Assembly (NCBI GenBank): GCA_034638255.1
Contig: JAWPGT010000097.1
Span: 1-64,000 of the forward strand
Reading direction: 5' to 3'
DNA from: Coprinus comatus
Taxonomy: Eukaryota > Basidiomycota > Agaricomycetes > Agaricales > Agaricaceae
Length of the DNA: 64,000 nt
The translations under genes and the position numbers were made by a program. Of this stretch, positions 44,201 through 54,386 are shown in pieces (positions within the stretch are counted from its first letter, which is position 1; each line of letters begins with the position of its first letter). The notes below the pieces were generated by a model. It ran no database searches. It was not told the origin of the DNA and saw nothing but the letters and a program-made list of their open reading frames with translations.

Positions 44201-44800
44201 GTGTTCCTGACTAATAAGCCATTCGTATAAGAGTTAGAGCTGACTCCGAGTTCTTTAGGTTATCAGGCAGAGGACAATGAGCGAGATAGAGAGAGAACTG
44301 AACAAGAGTATTAAGCTGAAGCTTAATCTCTGTTGCTGTCCATGTATTTATACAACTACGATGTACAGGTTGTAGGCTGTGTGTGATACATGTGAGACAG
44401 GAAGGTAAAACTATCTACAGCTGAAACGGTGAGTGAAACAACAAGTGGAAGTCTGTAGAAAGTACTAGTCCAAGGCTATACGAAACAGTAGTCCAAGGCT
44501 GTGTGAAACGAGTAAGAGAAAGTACACTATCGTCCATCATTAGTTCTAATGATTAGTCATGATAAATATGAAACTGTAACAAAAACACATAGATATCATT
44601 TTCTACTTCATTTGTCAAGTAATTGATGAAAAGAAGGTTCAGCTCTATTTTATCCCAGGCACTGAGAATCCTACTGATTTTCTCATGAAGAATCTCAGAC
44701 GTGTGAAGTTTGAATATTTCTGTAATAACTATTACAGGTTGGAGTTTTCTAATCCCACCTATAGTGCTGCCAAGCACTCAAATAATATGTCCTCAACATA
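41262..44800 (+). pseudogene. Copia-F pol lacking the integrase core
   Basis: Protease WLLDSGASFNCTPHIADFIELENGEFGG (41430), downstream TPLYLVYYLESLSTRIISPGALWLQGM, then VYTRLVRHY at about 41815 jumps directly to the tail that normally follows integrase (ysPKCKPDHDK-like) and a Pro/Asp-rich linker. RT is at 42830-43487 (LVAKGFSQVEGIDFDELFS, TAYLYGKLDEEIYMDQP, MYVDDILFMGNDS, LGEVKEFLGMRI), RNase H at 43722-44050 (YSDSDWASDPSTRRSQTGY, SSTEAEYMAISD, CGDNMGSLF), interrupted by LTR H 44056-44581 and finishing IPGTENPTDFLMKN to about 44800. Confidence 0.85.
44056..44581 (-). repeat. Solo LTR, family H
   Basis: TGTTATAATCTTGCC...GAAACTGTAACA. Perfect TSD AAAAC at 44051-44055 and 44582-44586. Confidence 0.93.
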
Positions 44801-44837
44801 GGGCGCTTCTAAGCTGCCATGTTCGAATTCAGGGGAG

Positions 44838-45054
44838 TGTTGAACTATTATTAGTTCTTCCATGACATTCTCTAATGGCATTACGCTAGATGAACATGTG
44901 ACTCAATATGTTCTTGCACGGACCATTGCATTAATGTATATAAACCTTGTAGTAGTTGCATTATATACTTAAGTTCTTTTCTACCTCAACAACCACCCTC
45001 AGTAAGTCTAAGTTGTACCTACCTTAGCATACATGCTACGCTCTTGTTTTAACA
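44838..45054 (+). repeat. Copia-F 3' LTR
   Basis: TGTTGAACTATTATTAG...TTGTTTTAACA, preceded by the purine run AGGGGAG (44831-44837). Confidence 0.93.
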
Positions 45055-45720
45055 AAGATGAATCTTTGATCATAGATTTTATGTACTTGTATTCCCCATC
45101 ATCGGTATCATACTGTGTAGAAGGAGAATTCATGATTTGTTCAAACTGTTCATCAAGAACAGAGACAGATGCCGGAGCAGACACCTGATCATGTGGAGGC
45201 CGCATGTGAACATTATCGTTTTCGTCAATGGAGACAACCAAATGTGTCAGGAATGCTCTAGACAGTCCCCAAGGTCAGTACTTATTGTTGGTTGAGGTTA
45301 GAAGAGTTGTGGTTGGATATTCTCTTTGGAGTTCTGGACTTGTAGATTGTTTCCGCTTTCTGTGACATCACAATGTCACGTCACACGTTACTGAAGCGTC
45401 CTGCAGACACATGAAGACTCTCTAGTCTAATACAAGTGTCTGCAGGTGAGTAGTTAAGAAGTTATTGTATCTCTCTAGTCTAATACAAGTGTCTGCAGTG
45501 TTTGTGTTTTATCTCAGTCATTTCTTATCAGTTTCCTTCCATTCCTTTGTCATTGTGCTCATCTCGTCGTCCTCTACGATCCTGCACTTACAGTATGCAG
45601 AGGACTAGGCTCACAGGCAGGACCAGAGGTAAGAACTAATCCATCAAGAGAAGGTAAGGCAGGGGGAGGGGTTGGCTCTATGCCAAGACAACGTTCATAG
45701 GATTTGAGTACCTGGGCCTT
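45055..45720 (-). pseudogene. Copia-C gag-protease linker with a solo LTR
   Basis: 45055-45245 on the minus strand encodes an acidic linker (VSIDENDNVHMRPPHDQ, YDTDDGEYKYIKSMIKD). After LTR A (45246-45592), 45593-45720 holds more linker (GPACEPSP region). Confidence 0.6.
45246..45592 (+). repeat. Solo LTR, copia family A
   Basis: TGTCAGGAATGC...TGCACTTACA; flanks AAATG and GTATG match at three of five bases only. Carries the same type of internal duplication as family B. Confidence 0.85.
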
Positions 45721-46328
45721 TGTTAAATACTGAAAATACCGAGAGGGGTGACCCTTGGCTTCAGTGTGTGTGCTGCACCTCCGGAATTTGTACAAGGTCG
45801 ATTTATGAATTTCCGGGAGACTTCCGGCAGAGTTTCCAGAAGACTGGAAAAGTAAGAGTGCAGACGGTTGAGACGATATGGAGAGTTAAGAGTATATCAA
45901 GTCGATTCTGAAACTGAGGAAATACAAACATAGCAGTGAACTATTTATACGAAATGCTGTAACAGATAAAAAAGGTAATAAGGAATAACGGAAATCCAAA
46001 TCAGAGAAGAAATACAAACGGAGGTAGATAAAACGGAAGATGGAAAGTAATGGCATAATATTGGAGAATTAAGAAGCATAGGAAACGCATGGAAATGCCA
46101 AACTAAACTGAATAGAATTGATAACCAAAGAATAAGCAAGATAAGAAAAACCTAGAATTTCCAGAGGACAGAAAAGTCCCTTTGAATAATTAATGAACAA
46201 TGGAAATCTGGAAATTAGGAAATTCAGGAAGATCGGAAATCCGGAGATTTGCTATCTAATCGGAATTGTGATATGTGAACTTGGCAGAATTCAGGGTTAG
46301 CGGTCATGTGACGGAACGGAATATAACA
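45721..46328 (-). repeat. Solo LTR, gypsy-2 family
   Basis: 608 bp, TGTTAAATACTG...ATATAACA. Perfect TSD GCCTT at 45716-45720 and 46329-46333. It keeps CG at a site where the two gypsy-2 LTRs have TG and CA, supporting CG as ancestral. Confidence 0.93.
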
Positions 46329-47827
46329 GCCTTGGTCCATTGCAAATGGGTCCTTCCCACAAGTTGGTTTGGAACCATGGTAGGAGCTTTACACTCAACT
46401 ACCTTCTCTGGGGTGGACTCACAAATCTCTTCTATATAAGCACGAGTAGATTTAAAGGGATGGTCAATAACAGTAGCAGCAGTTGAAGCAAAAGAGTTTA
46501 ACATGATGATATTGGAAGCTGCTGCATCTACCCCAGTAGTAGAGGTATTAGTGGTGACATCAGCCGACTTGGCATTCTTACCACCACATTTTCCATGTGT
46601 CTGCTTCTTCTTCTTATCCTCACCGGCTCCACCCTGTTGGGTCTGACTGGAACCAGAACCACTGCCAGATTGTTGAGGTTGCAGTTGCTGCCCTTGTGGG
46701 TGCAATTGCTGACCTCCACCTTGGTTTTGGTTCTGATTATGTTGTTTAGGGCCTTTAAAACCCTTAACACCCTGAGAACAAAGAGCATTAGCTTAACACC
46801 CTGAGAACAAAGAGCATTAGCTTAACACCCTGAGAACAAAGAGCATTAGCTTAACCACGAGAGTCAAGCCAGGTGGATTGGATTGCCTCAGCGACAATCT
46901 GGACTGTGAGTCTAGAAAACTCAGAACTTCCATATCTCACTAGGAGGGAAGCTCAAGTTGCATTCCATTGGTTTGGAATATGAGTCAACAGCATTAGAGC
47001 ATGAAGAAGTCCTGGAACACAGATGGGAGGATCTGCTGTCTCGAGACAAGTGAAATAAGAGGAGAATTGAGCAATCTCAGCTGATGGATCTGAAGATCCA
47101 GAGAGTCTGAAGCCGTCCACTTTCACCCAAATTTCAAAAGCAGTTCCTGCATTGAAAGTACCATATGTGGTTTTTAAATGATTCCACAAAAGGTCAGACT
47201 GAAGGATACCATGATTCAGCATCTCATCAGAGATTTTGGAGTTAATCAATCCTAAGGCAAATGCCTCAGCTGTATCGAACTTGGCTTGTTCCCCAGGAAT
47301 AGTTTCCTGGTTTGTGGTAGTGTAGGCAGCTTGTGCTGGAACACCATCTGAAGCAGGAACAGCAGCCATAGTATATGTGACATCATGCTCTTTGGGAGCA
47401 ACAACGTCTAGGATGATCTGTCCTACTGAATAACCATCCAGAATGATCATATTAGTGCAATTAAGCAGCTTCATAGACCACATAGGATAGTTGGCAGAGC
47501 CTTTCAATACTGGAAGGGTAGGGATAATAGCCGTCATAATAAGTGATTGGAGATATTGATCTACAACAAAACACAAATTAGCCTCATGTTGTAAGTCACA
47601 CATGTGTGCGCCAGCAACAAATCTGTGAGCTTTCTGTCTAACCAAGTATGGTAGTATGGAGCAAGCATCACACCAGAGAGGGAGAGATGAAATCTCTGAG
47701 GGCCTGGAACAGGACTCAGTCTCTCCAGGTTGGTTGATGTGAACCACACATTTCCTAGAGCAAGATGACTTAACCAGCTGAGAAGCTAGGTGTCTTGTTG
47801 AACTCATGGAACCATACTGGCTAGTCA
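46329..47827 (-). pseudogene. Copia-C gag
   Basis: From the primer site: RLWALTSQYGSMSSTRHL, LCFVVDQYLQSLIMTAIIPTLPVLKGSANYPMW, FDTAEAFALGLINSKISDEMLNHG, TYGTFNAGTAFEIWVKVDGFRLSG, LMLLTHIPNQWNAT to about 46960. A non-coding stretch with a tandem repeat follows, then a Gln-rich basic tail (KKKKQTHGKCGGKNAKS). Frame lost around the tandem repeat. Confidence 0.82.
46763..46849. repeat. Tandem repeat, 3 x 29 bp
   Basis: Three exact copies of a 29-bp unit starting CTTAACACCCTGAG at 46763, 46792 and 46821. The unit is not a multiple of three and shifts the copia-C gag frame. Confidence 0.92.
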
Positions 47828-47839
47828 GGGCCCATAACC
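47828..47839 (-). promoter_or_regulatory. Copia-C primer-binding site
   Basis: GGGCCCATAACC on +, GGTTATGGGCCC on the minus sense strand, abutting the 5' LTR. Confidence 0.78.
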
Positions 47840-48219
47840 TGTTGAAAGCAATGTGTATACACAAAGACATAATAGTTTAAGTATATGCATGAAGTGGTAG
47901 ATAGTAGTGTTTGCTGTTGGAGAGAACAGAGTGTAAAGAGAACTGGGTAGTTTGAGAACTGAAGAATACAGGAGCAAATGTAAACTACTTATACTAAATG
48001 CTGCTGGTCCATGCTACGACACTAAGGAGTCAGGTGTCAACTACATGTAACTAATTATACATGAAACAGGAGTCTAAACAGAAGTTGAAACATATAGGTG
48101 AAACACTAACTACAACCAATAGGAGCTGCCATATAATGCAAAGCAAGTATGAAATGATTAAAGTGAAACAGAATGAAAATGTCATGTGACTACCTAATAA
48201 TAGTCCATATTTTCCAACA
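47840..48219 (-). repeat. Copia-C 5' LTR
   Basis: 380 bp, TGTTGAAAGC...TTCCAACA on +; TSD GTCAC follows. Confidence 0.92.
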
Positions 48220-51200
48220 GTCACTCCATCTCTTTCCAATGTTTCTGATGTCAATCCTTGCAACTTGTCTTCTGACAACCTTGTTTCTCCTTCCATCACT
48301 CCTGTAGGGTGCTCTGCCTCTGCATCACCAATCAAGCCACTTATCAGTTTTGTGAATGCAATCACTTTTGATCGTGCTTGCTGACTGCCTGGTTCACAAC
48401 AGTTCACGTTGGATCTCAAGTCTAATGTTTGAGCTGCCACTGCTGCTCTTAAATCTGCTTCACCAGAACCTCCCAACCTTTCTGCCATCCCTTCCAAATA
48501 TCACGAATTCACCAACATGTTCAGCAAAGCCAAAGCCAACATGTTACCACCTCACTGACCTTATGACCTTAAGATTGATCTTGAGGAAGGTACCTCACCA
48601 CCTATCAGTGTGCTCTATTCGCTGTCGCAAATTGAGCTCGAGGCCTTACATGAGTTCATTGACGAGAACTTAACTTCTAGTTTCATTCAACAATCTTCTA
48701 GTTTCATTCAACAATCTTCTTCTTCTCATGCGACACCTGTTCTTTTCATAAAAAAGGACAGTTCCCTCTGACTCTGTTGATTTCCATGGTCTTAATTGCA
48801 TCTCTAAAAAGGACCTTTACCCACTTCCACTCATTTCCAACCTCTTAGACTCTCCCTGAAAGGCTCATATCTACACCAAGATTGACCTCCATCATGCTTA
48901 TCATCTCATTTGTATCGCCAAAGGCAATGAATGGAAAATGGCTTTCCGAACTCACTACGGTTTGTTTGAATAGCTTGTCATGCCATTTGGTCTTACCAAT
49001 GCTCCCGCTGCTTTTCAACATTTTATGAATGATATCTTTTTGGATATGCTTGATGTCTGTGTAGTCATCTATCTTGACAACATTCTCATTTATTCTGATG
49101 ACATTGCTTCTCATAAAAAAATGTCTGCAAAGTTCTCAAACATCTGTGCAAGCATAGTCTCTATGCTCACGCCAATAAATGTGAATTTCATTCCGAATCG
49201 GTGGAATATCTTGGCTACATTCTTAGCTCTGGAGGTCTTACTATGGCTCAGGACAAGGTTCAAATTATTCAAGACTGGCCTGAACCAAAAAAGGTAAAGG
49301 ACATTCAATCTTTCTTGGGTTTTGCAAACTTCTATTAGCACTTTATCTTTGGTTATTCCAACATTCTTGTCCCTCTGACAAGGCTCACTCAAAAGGGTGT
49401 TGCTTGGTTGTTTGATGGCAAAGCTCGGGATGCTTTCAATGCTCTCAAAAAAGTGTTTACTTGTGCTCCTGTGCTTACTCATTGGGTCCCTGATGCTCAA
49501 ATCATCGTTAAGACCAACACTTCTGACTATGCCCTTGCTGCTATTATTTCTTTACTTACCAATGATGGTAACATCCACCCCATTGCTTTCCACTCCTGTA
49601 CCTTTTCCGCTCCTGAGCTCAACTACAACACCCATGATAAAGAACTGCTTGCCATCTTTGAAGCTTTCCAAATCTAGCGACACTACCTTGAAGGAGTTTT
49701 GCTCCCTATTGATGTTGTCACTGATCACAAAAATTTGGAATACTTTTCTACTACTAAGGTTCTTACTTGTCAGCAAGCTCACTGGTCTGAGTACCTCTCT
49801 GGGTTTAATCTTGTTATTTGCTTCCAACCTGAGCAGCTCGGCACTAAGCCCAATACTCCTACTTGTCAGTGGGATGTCTACCCTAAGGAGGGGGGAGTCA
49901 GCTATGCAGCCATTAATCCTCACAACTTCTGACCAGTCTTCACTCAAGACCAACTTGTGGCCTCTCTTCATGCTACATACCTTCTTACTCTTGCCTTTCA
50001 TGCTTCTGTTATTGCTGACATTTCTAAGCTTCATTCCAATATACTCTCTTCTCTTTCTTCTGATTCCAAGATCACCGAACACCTCATCAAACCAACAGGT
50101 CGGTGGTCTAGGGATGATCCCAGATTCCTTTGCCTTGACAGCAGGATCTATGTCCCTGATGCTGAGAACCTTTGGGTTCAGGTTATGCAATATCATCATG
50201 ATCATCCCCTTGCTGGTCATTATGGTCAGAATAAAACTCTTGAGCTTATTCATCAAGACTATACATGGCCTGGTATTTGGGAAACAGTCAAACTCTTTGT
50301 CAAGAGTTGTGTAACCTGTATGCAATCTAAACTGCAGTGTCATTGGCCTTATGGCTTGCTTGAGCTGCTTCCAATTCCTTCTCATCCTTGGGATTCTATC
50401 TCGATGGACTTCATTGAGAAACTTCCTGCTTCTTCTGGCTTCAATGCAATTCTCATTGTTGTTGACTGATTCACAAAGCAAGCTGTTTTTATTCCTTGTC
50501 ATGATACAATTACTTCTGCTAACTTAGCCTGACTATTCATCATCCATGTGTTCTTGAAGCATGGTGTACTGTCCCACATTACTTCTGATCATAGTTCAGA
50601 GTTTGTTTTTTATTTCTTCTAATCACTTGGTGAAGCATTGAACATGCAACTCCACTTCACTTCAGGCTATCACCCTGAAGGTGATGGTCAAACCAAACAA
50701 ACTAACCAAACTCTTGAACAGTACATTCAAATCTACTGTAACTATCAGCAAACTGACTGGTCAGAACTTCTTCTGCTCACCAAGTTTACATACAACAATG
50801 TGCCAAATGCTTCCACTAATGTATCACCATTCTTTGCTATCAAGGGTTACCATCCTAACATTACAGTTTACCCTGAATATGACCTGGTGTCCACTCAAGC
50901 TCCTGAATTCACAACTAACCTTGATGAGTTACATGCGACTCTCAAGTTAGAGATTGCTTCTGCTCAGAAAAGGTATCAGACTTCTGCTGACACAAAGTGA
51001 CTTCTGTTGCCAAGTTTCAAAGTTGGTGATCAAGCATTTGTTAAGGCTCAATTCTTCTGAACTACTCGTCCAGCAAAGAAATTTGCTGAAAAGTATTTGG
51101 GTCCTTACAAGATCATTGCACAACCTGGTATACTTTCTTATACACTTCAATTACCTCCAAACTTCCATTCTGTACACCCTGTCTTCCATGTATCCATGCT

Positions 51201-51483
51201 TGAACCATTTACTACTAACCCTTTTCCAAACTGTTCAGATCCTCCACCACCACCAATTGAAATTGAAGGCGATGTTGAGTACAAAATCTCCCAAATCATC
51301 GATTCCAAGATTGACTGACATCAGGCCTGCAAACTACTCTACAAAGTCACTTGGTTGGGATATGAGGATACAGATGAGGAGTTTTCTTGGTTACTGGTGA
51401 ATGAACTTAAGCATGCTGTTGAATTGGTTGATGTGTTCCATCATTTTTATCCCTACCTTCTGGGGCCTCTATCTTCTCTTTAA
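48220..51483 (+). pseudogene. Gypsy-D pol, main part (RT, RNase H, integrase, chromodomain)
   Basis: Resumes after copia-[67 protein letters not shown] and [12 protein letters not shown] (YLDN in place of YLDD), RNase H TNTSDYALAAIISL and [11 protein letters not shown], integrase HHDHPLAGHYGQNKTLELIH...CVTCMQSK, SGYHPEGDGQT, then chromodomain VEYKISQIIDSKID*H...YKVTWLGYEDTDEEFSW. About ten stops; several stand where gypsy-2 has arginine (CGA to TGA). A 21-bp tandem duplication lies near 48675-48720. Confidence 0.9.
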
Positions 51484-51941
51484 TCATCATTCCCAATCAC
51501 CAATTCTAGGCTAGGCCCAACTTCAACTTCTTCTGACTCCTGTTTATCTTGGCCAATTGTGTTCTGATATTACTACTCTCTCTAATCTTGTATTGTACTC
51601 TCTCCTTGTGCTATTACCTTCAACCTATTGGTCACCACGCATATATACCTTATTTGTTCCATCTGACTGTCGGTCTTAACTTGATGTATTTTCTGTTCTT
51701 CTTTCTGATAGTTGCTGACTCATTTCAAACTTATCATCACCCTAATCTTTCTTTTCTTTCACACTTGGGACAGGAGGAAATAATTTAATACTTGTAGTAA
51801 AACAAAATACTACAAGCTACAAGTATTAAATGGAAGACACTACTCATCCTCCTCTCCATCAGCATCCTCTTCTTCCTTGTCATCATGTTACTCTTGTCAC
51901 ATCACCCTCAGGTTTCAGTTTACCTCCTGGAGCTCCATCAT
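51484..51941. other. Gypsy-D region between pol and the accessory ORF
   Basis: Mostly non-coding and T-rich; includes an ACTTGTAGT...ACTACAAGT hairpin near 51790-51820. No gene seen. Confidence 0.5.
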
Positions 51942-52470
51942 TGTTACGGTTTCATATTTATCACGACTAATCATTAGAACTAATGATGGACGATAGTGTA
52001 CTTTCTCTTACTCGTTTCACATAGCCTTGGACTACTGTTTCGTATAGCCTCGGACTAGTACTTTCTATGGACTTCCACTTGTCGTTCCACTCACTGTTTC
52101 AGTTGTAGATAGTTTCACTCTCCTGTCTCACATGTATCAAACATAGCCTACAACCTGTACTCGTAGTTGTATAAATACATGGACAGCGACAGAGATTAAG
52201 CTTCAGCTTAATACTCGTTGTCTCTCTCGTTCTACTTGCTATCATTGCTCCGCCTCTACTTTGATAACCCCAGAACTCGGAGTCAGCTCTAACTCTTGCA
52301 CAAACGGCTTACTAGTAAGGAACACCTGTGATCTACAGTCTGAGTACTGTGGAGGTCGTCCCCCGAAAGTGGTCTCAGTAAGAGTAGACGTTCTCCTCCT
52401 ACGAGCACCTTGAAGAGGTCCATCGTAGCATCGTCTATACCGAAACGGAGGTATAGGCAAGATCATAACA
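51942..52470 (+). repeat. Solo LTR, family H
   Basis: TGTTACGGTTTCAT...GATCATAACA. Perfect TSD ATCAT at 51937-51941 and 52471-52475. Confidence 0.93.
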
Positions 52471-52541
52471 ATCATCATGCCACTAAGGGCCCTCTTCTGC
52501 CAACCCCAGTGCTCCTTAGCCATCTTGCACCACACCAGGTG

Positions 52542-53444
52542 TTAACTCTCTTCATGTTCATCCCTCCTCACCATGCTTTCCAACATCCTGTTTACTGCCA
52601 AATTTAGTTGGCTGATCACAGCTGACTCACAGGCAGGCTGGCAAGCAGTCACTGATTGTGATGGACCAGCCACAGATGTTGTTGGCAAGTGGAAAACATT
52701 GACTGATGGGTATTTCTCACCACTGAAGTCCAACATCCATGAGCTGGATGACATTGCAGCCAATGAAGCCTTCTTAGGGACTGGCCTCCTTTTCACCTCC
52801 TTCACATCCTCCTTTTTCTTTCCCTTTTCCTTCTTGTTCACCATTCCGACTCCCCAAATGACACACTTCTTCTTGTCCTTGGCACAATGTTTACATAGAT
52901 GAGTTGAGTCAGCACCCTCCTCGCAAGGCAAACCCATTGACTGACACTGCTCACACACCACAGTCCTGTACTGAGTACATTCTGTGAGTTTGGGGTGATG
53001 AGGCACATTGACAAATACTTGCCTGACATTGGCAGCCCTATTCACCTCTACTAACTCTACCTCCTCATTGCTATCCTCCATGAATGTCTTTGACTTCTTC
53101 TTTGTCACTGTCCCTGAGATCTTCCCATCAGAATCCCTCCTTCATTTGACAGTCTCCCCGCCTTGCCCATCTCCTTGTGAAACTTGTGCTGAGTTGCCTG
53201 ACAGACTCAGTATGATGGGCAGAGGAGTCCAGATTGGGAATGGGGCCAGGACTGGGGTACTTGCCACCACCAGTGACTAAATAACAGAAGGTGCTGGTGC
53301 CACTGCTGCTGGTGCTAGTGCCAAGACAGGTGTCACTGTGGGGGCTGCTTGAGTGGCATGCTGAGCTTGCAAAGCCAGGAACAGACTGGTAAGCTCCTTA
53401 TCAGTGAGCTTTGACAAGGTGTCAAGGGCATTGGGGTTGGACAT
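52542..53444 (-). pseudogene. Gypsy-D antisense accessory ORF, Zn(II)2Cys6-like
   Basis: ATG at 53442-53444 opens MSNPNALDTLSKLTDKELTS, similar to the N-terminal LTAEELAEV region of the gypsy-2 accessory protein. Two stops follow (TAG after APSVI, TGA after GETVK), then the frame is open from about 53150 to 52542: RDSDGKISGTVTKKKSKT, EEVELVEV, a cysteine cluster CEQCQSMGLPC, nine residues, CKHCAKDKKKC (C-x2-C-x6-C-x9-C-x2-C-x6-C, exact Gal4-type spacing), Lys-rich KKEKGKKKEDVKEVKRRP, and a helical C-terminal SQLNLAVNRMLESMVRRDE. It lies between pol and the 3' LTR in antisense, the same place as in gypsy-2. A TTAAAAG box lies 30-40 bp upstream of the ATG. Confidence 0.72.
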
Positions 53445-53625
53445 TTTGGTTTGTGTTACACTGTTCCACCCATTCTTTTAACCCCACTGATCTATTGGTC
53501 ATGTGTCCAACATGCAGCAACTTCTCAACTTCTTTTTTGCCACATGGTAACCACATGCTTCTGACTTCACTTTCCTGCTGTCACTTTAACTTTCCACATT
53601 CACCACTCTAAGTCCTTGAGGGCTC

Positions 53626-53644
53626 AGCCTTAATGGGGGGGCAC
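53626..53644 (+). promoter_or_regulatory. Gypsy-D polypurine tract
   Basis: TTAATGGGGGGGCAC directly before the 3' LTR; its inverse occurs at 22807 beside another D LTR. Confidence 0.75.
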
Positions 53645-54384
53645 TGTCATGTACTGTACCACTGACCAACCTTCCAACAACTCTTCCAACCATCTGACAG
53701 TTCCAACTGTCAATCTTGCTATTGGTCACCAACCTCTTGGACCTTGTACACTTGTTCACTTGTTTTTACCCAACTTCCTGTTTCAGCTATCTCCCTTTTT
53801 GGTTGGCATCATCCTTTTTAGTATGTCATGTTAAAACAAGTGTAAAGCATAATATGCTAGGGTAGGTACAACTTAGACTTACTGAGGGTGGTTGTTGAGG
53901 TAGAAAGAACTTAAGTATATAATGCAATTACTACAAGGTTTATATACATTAATGCAATGGTCCATGCGAGAACATATTGAGTCACATGTTCATCTAGCAT
54001 TATACCATTAGAGAATGTCATGGAAGTACTAATAATAGTTCAACATGTTGGCCTGTTCTTCTGTTATCTTATGTTTTGATATGTTATATTCCGATATTGG
54101 TAAACAATGTATTTAATCACTAGTCACTCCTGTACATTCTTTAGTCTGATATCAACATAGTATCCGCACTCATTCCTCTGTCTCTGTCTTGTTCCAACTC
54201 TAAGTCAATCTTGTCTCTTCTCTTGTTCTCTACTCTCCTCCATAATTCCTCCCAACATTCTTTCTGACCATTTGGTCCTCTTGCAAGTGAGGCTAATCAT
54301 AGTATCAGAAGGGCGCAACACATACATTGAAGCCAAAGCCTCAATCCGAAGTTACTAGCTCATCTCTGATCCCCATTCTTAACA
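53645..54384 (+). repeat. Gypsy-D 3' LTR, split by a solo LTR
   Basis: TGTCATGTACTG...TTCTTAACA in two parts, 53645-53828 and 54046-54384, around the family-F LTR. Confidence 0.88.
53829..54045 (-). repeat. Solo LTR, copia family F
   Basis: TGTTAAAACAAG...TAGTTCAACA. Flanks TGTCA and TGTTG agree at three of five bases. Confidence 0.88.
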
Positions 54385-54386
54385 AT

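Larger units (their letters stand above)
39128..45054 (+). mobile_element. Copia-F: complete but internally deleted Ty1/copia element
   Basis: LTRs 39128-39346 and 44838-45054, perfect TSD AAGAT at 39123-39127 and 45055-45059, primer site and polypurine tract. Carries gag, protease, RT and RNase H, but the integrase core is missing. A solo LTR H sits in RNase H. Confidence 0.93.
33070..48219 (-). mobile_element. Copia-C with copia-B and copia-F nested inside
   Basis: Outer ends TGTTGAAAGC (33070) and TTCCAACA (48219) with perfect TSD GTCAC at 33065-33069 and 48220-48224. Sense strand minus: 5' LTR 47840-48219, primer site 47828-47839, gag, linker, protease. The pol after protease and the end of the 3' LTR (from 33394) are missing; copia-B sits exactly at that gap. 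Confidence 0.88.
29909..54384 (+). mobile_element. Gypsy-D: Ty3/gypsy chromovirus, host to nested copia elements
   Basis: 5' LTR 29909-30925 (with an LTR inside it), leader with primer site 30928, gag 31200-32540, pol 32500-33069 continuing at 48220-51483, antisense accessory ORF 52542-53444, polypurine tract, 3' LTR 53645-54384. Copia-C (33070-48219) splits pol with TSD GTCAC. The outer flanks do not match (TGATG against ATACT), and left and right neighbours are different elements, so one side was probably rearranged. Closely related to gypsy-2 in order and protein sequence. Confidence 0.88.

Noticed and set aside
49397..50502. Overlapping ORFs of about 300 codons on both strands within gypsy-D pol
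   Set aside because: They lie out of frame with the recognisable RNase H and integrase blocks and have no family motif.
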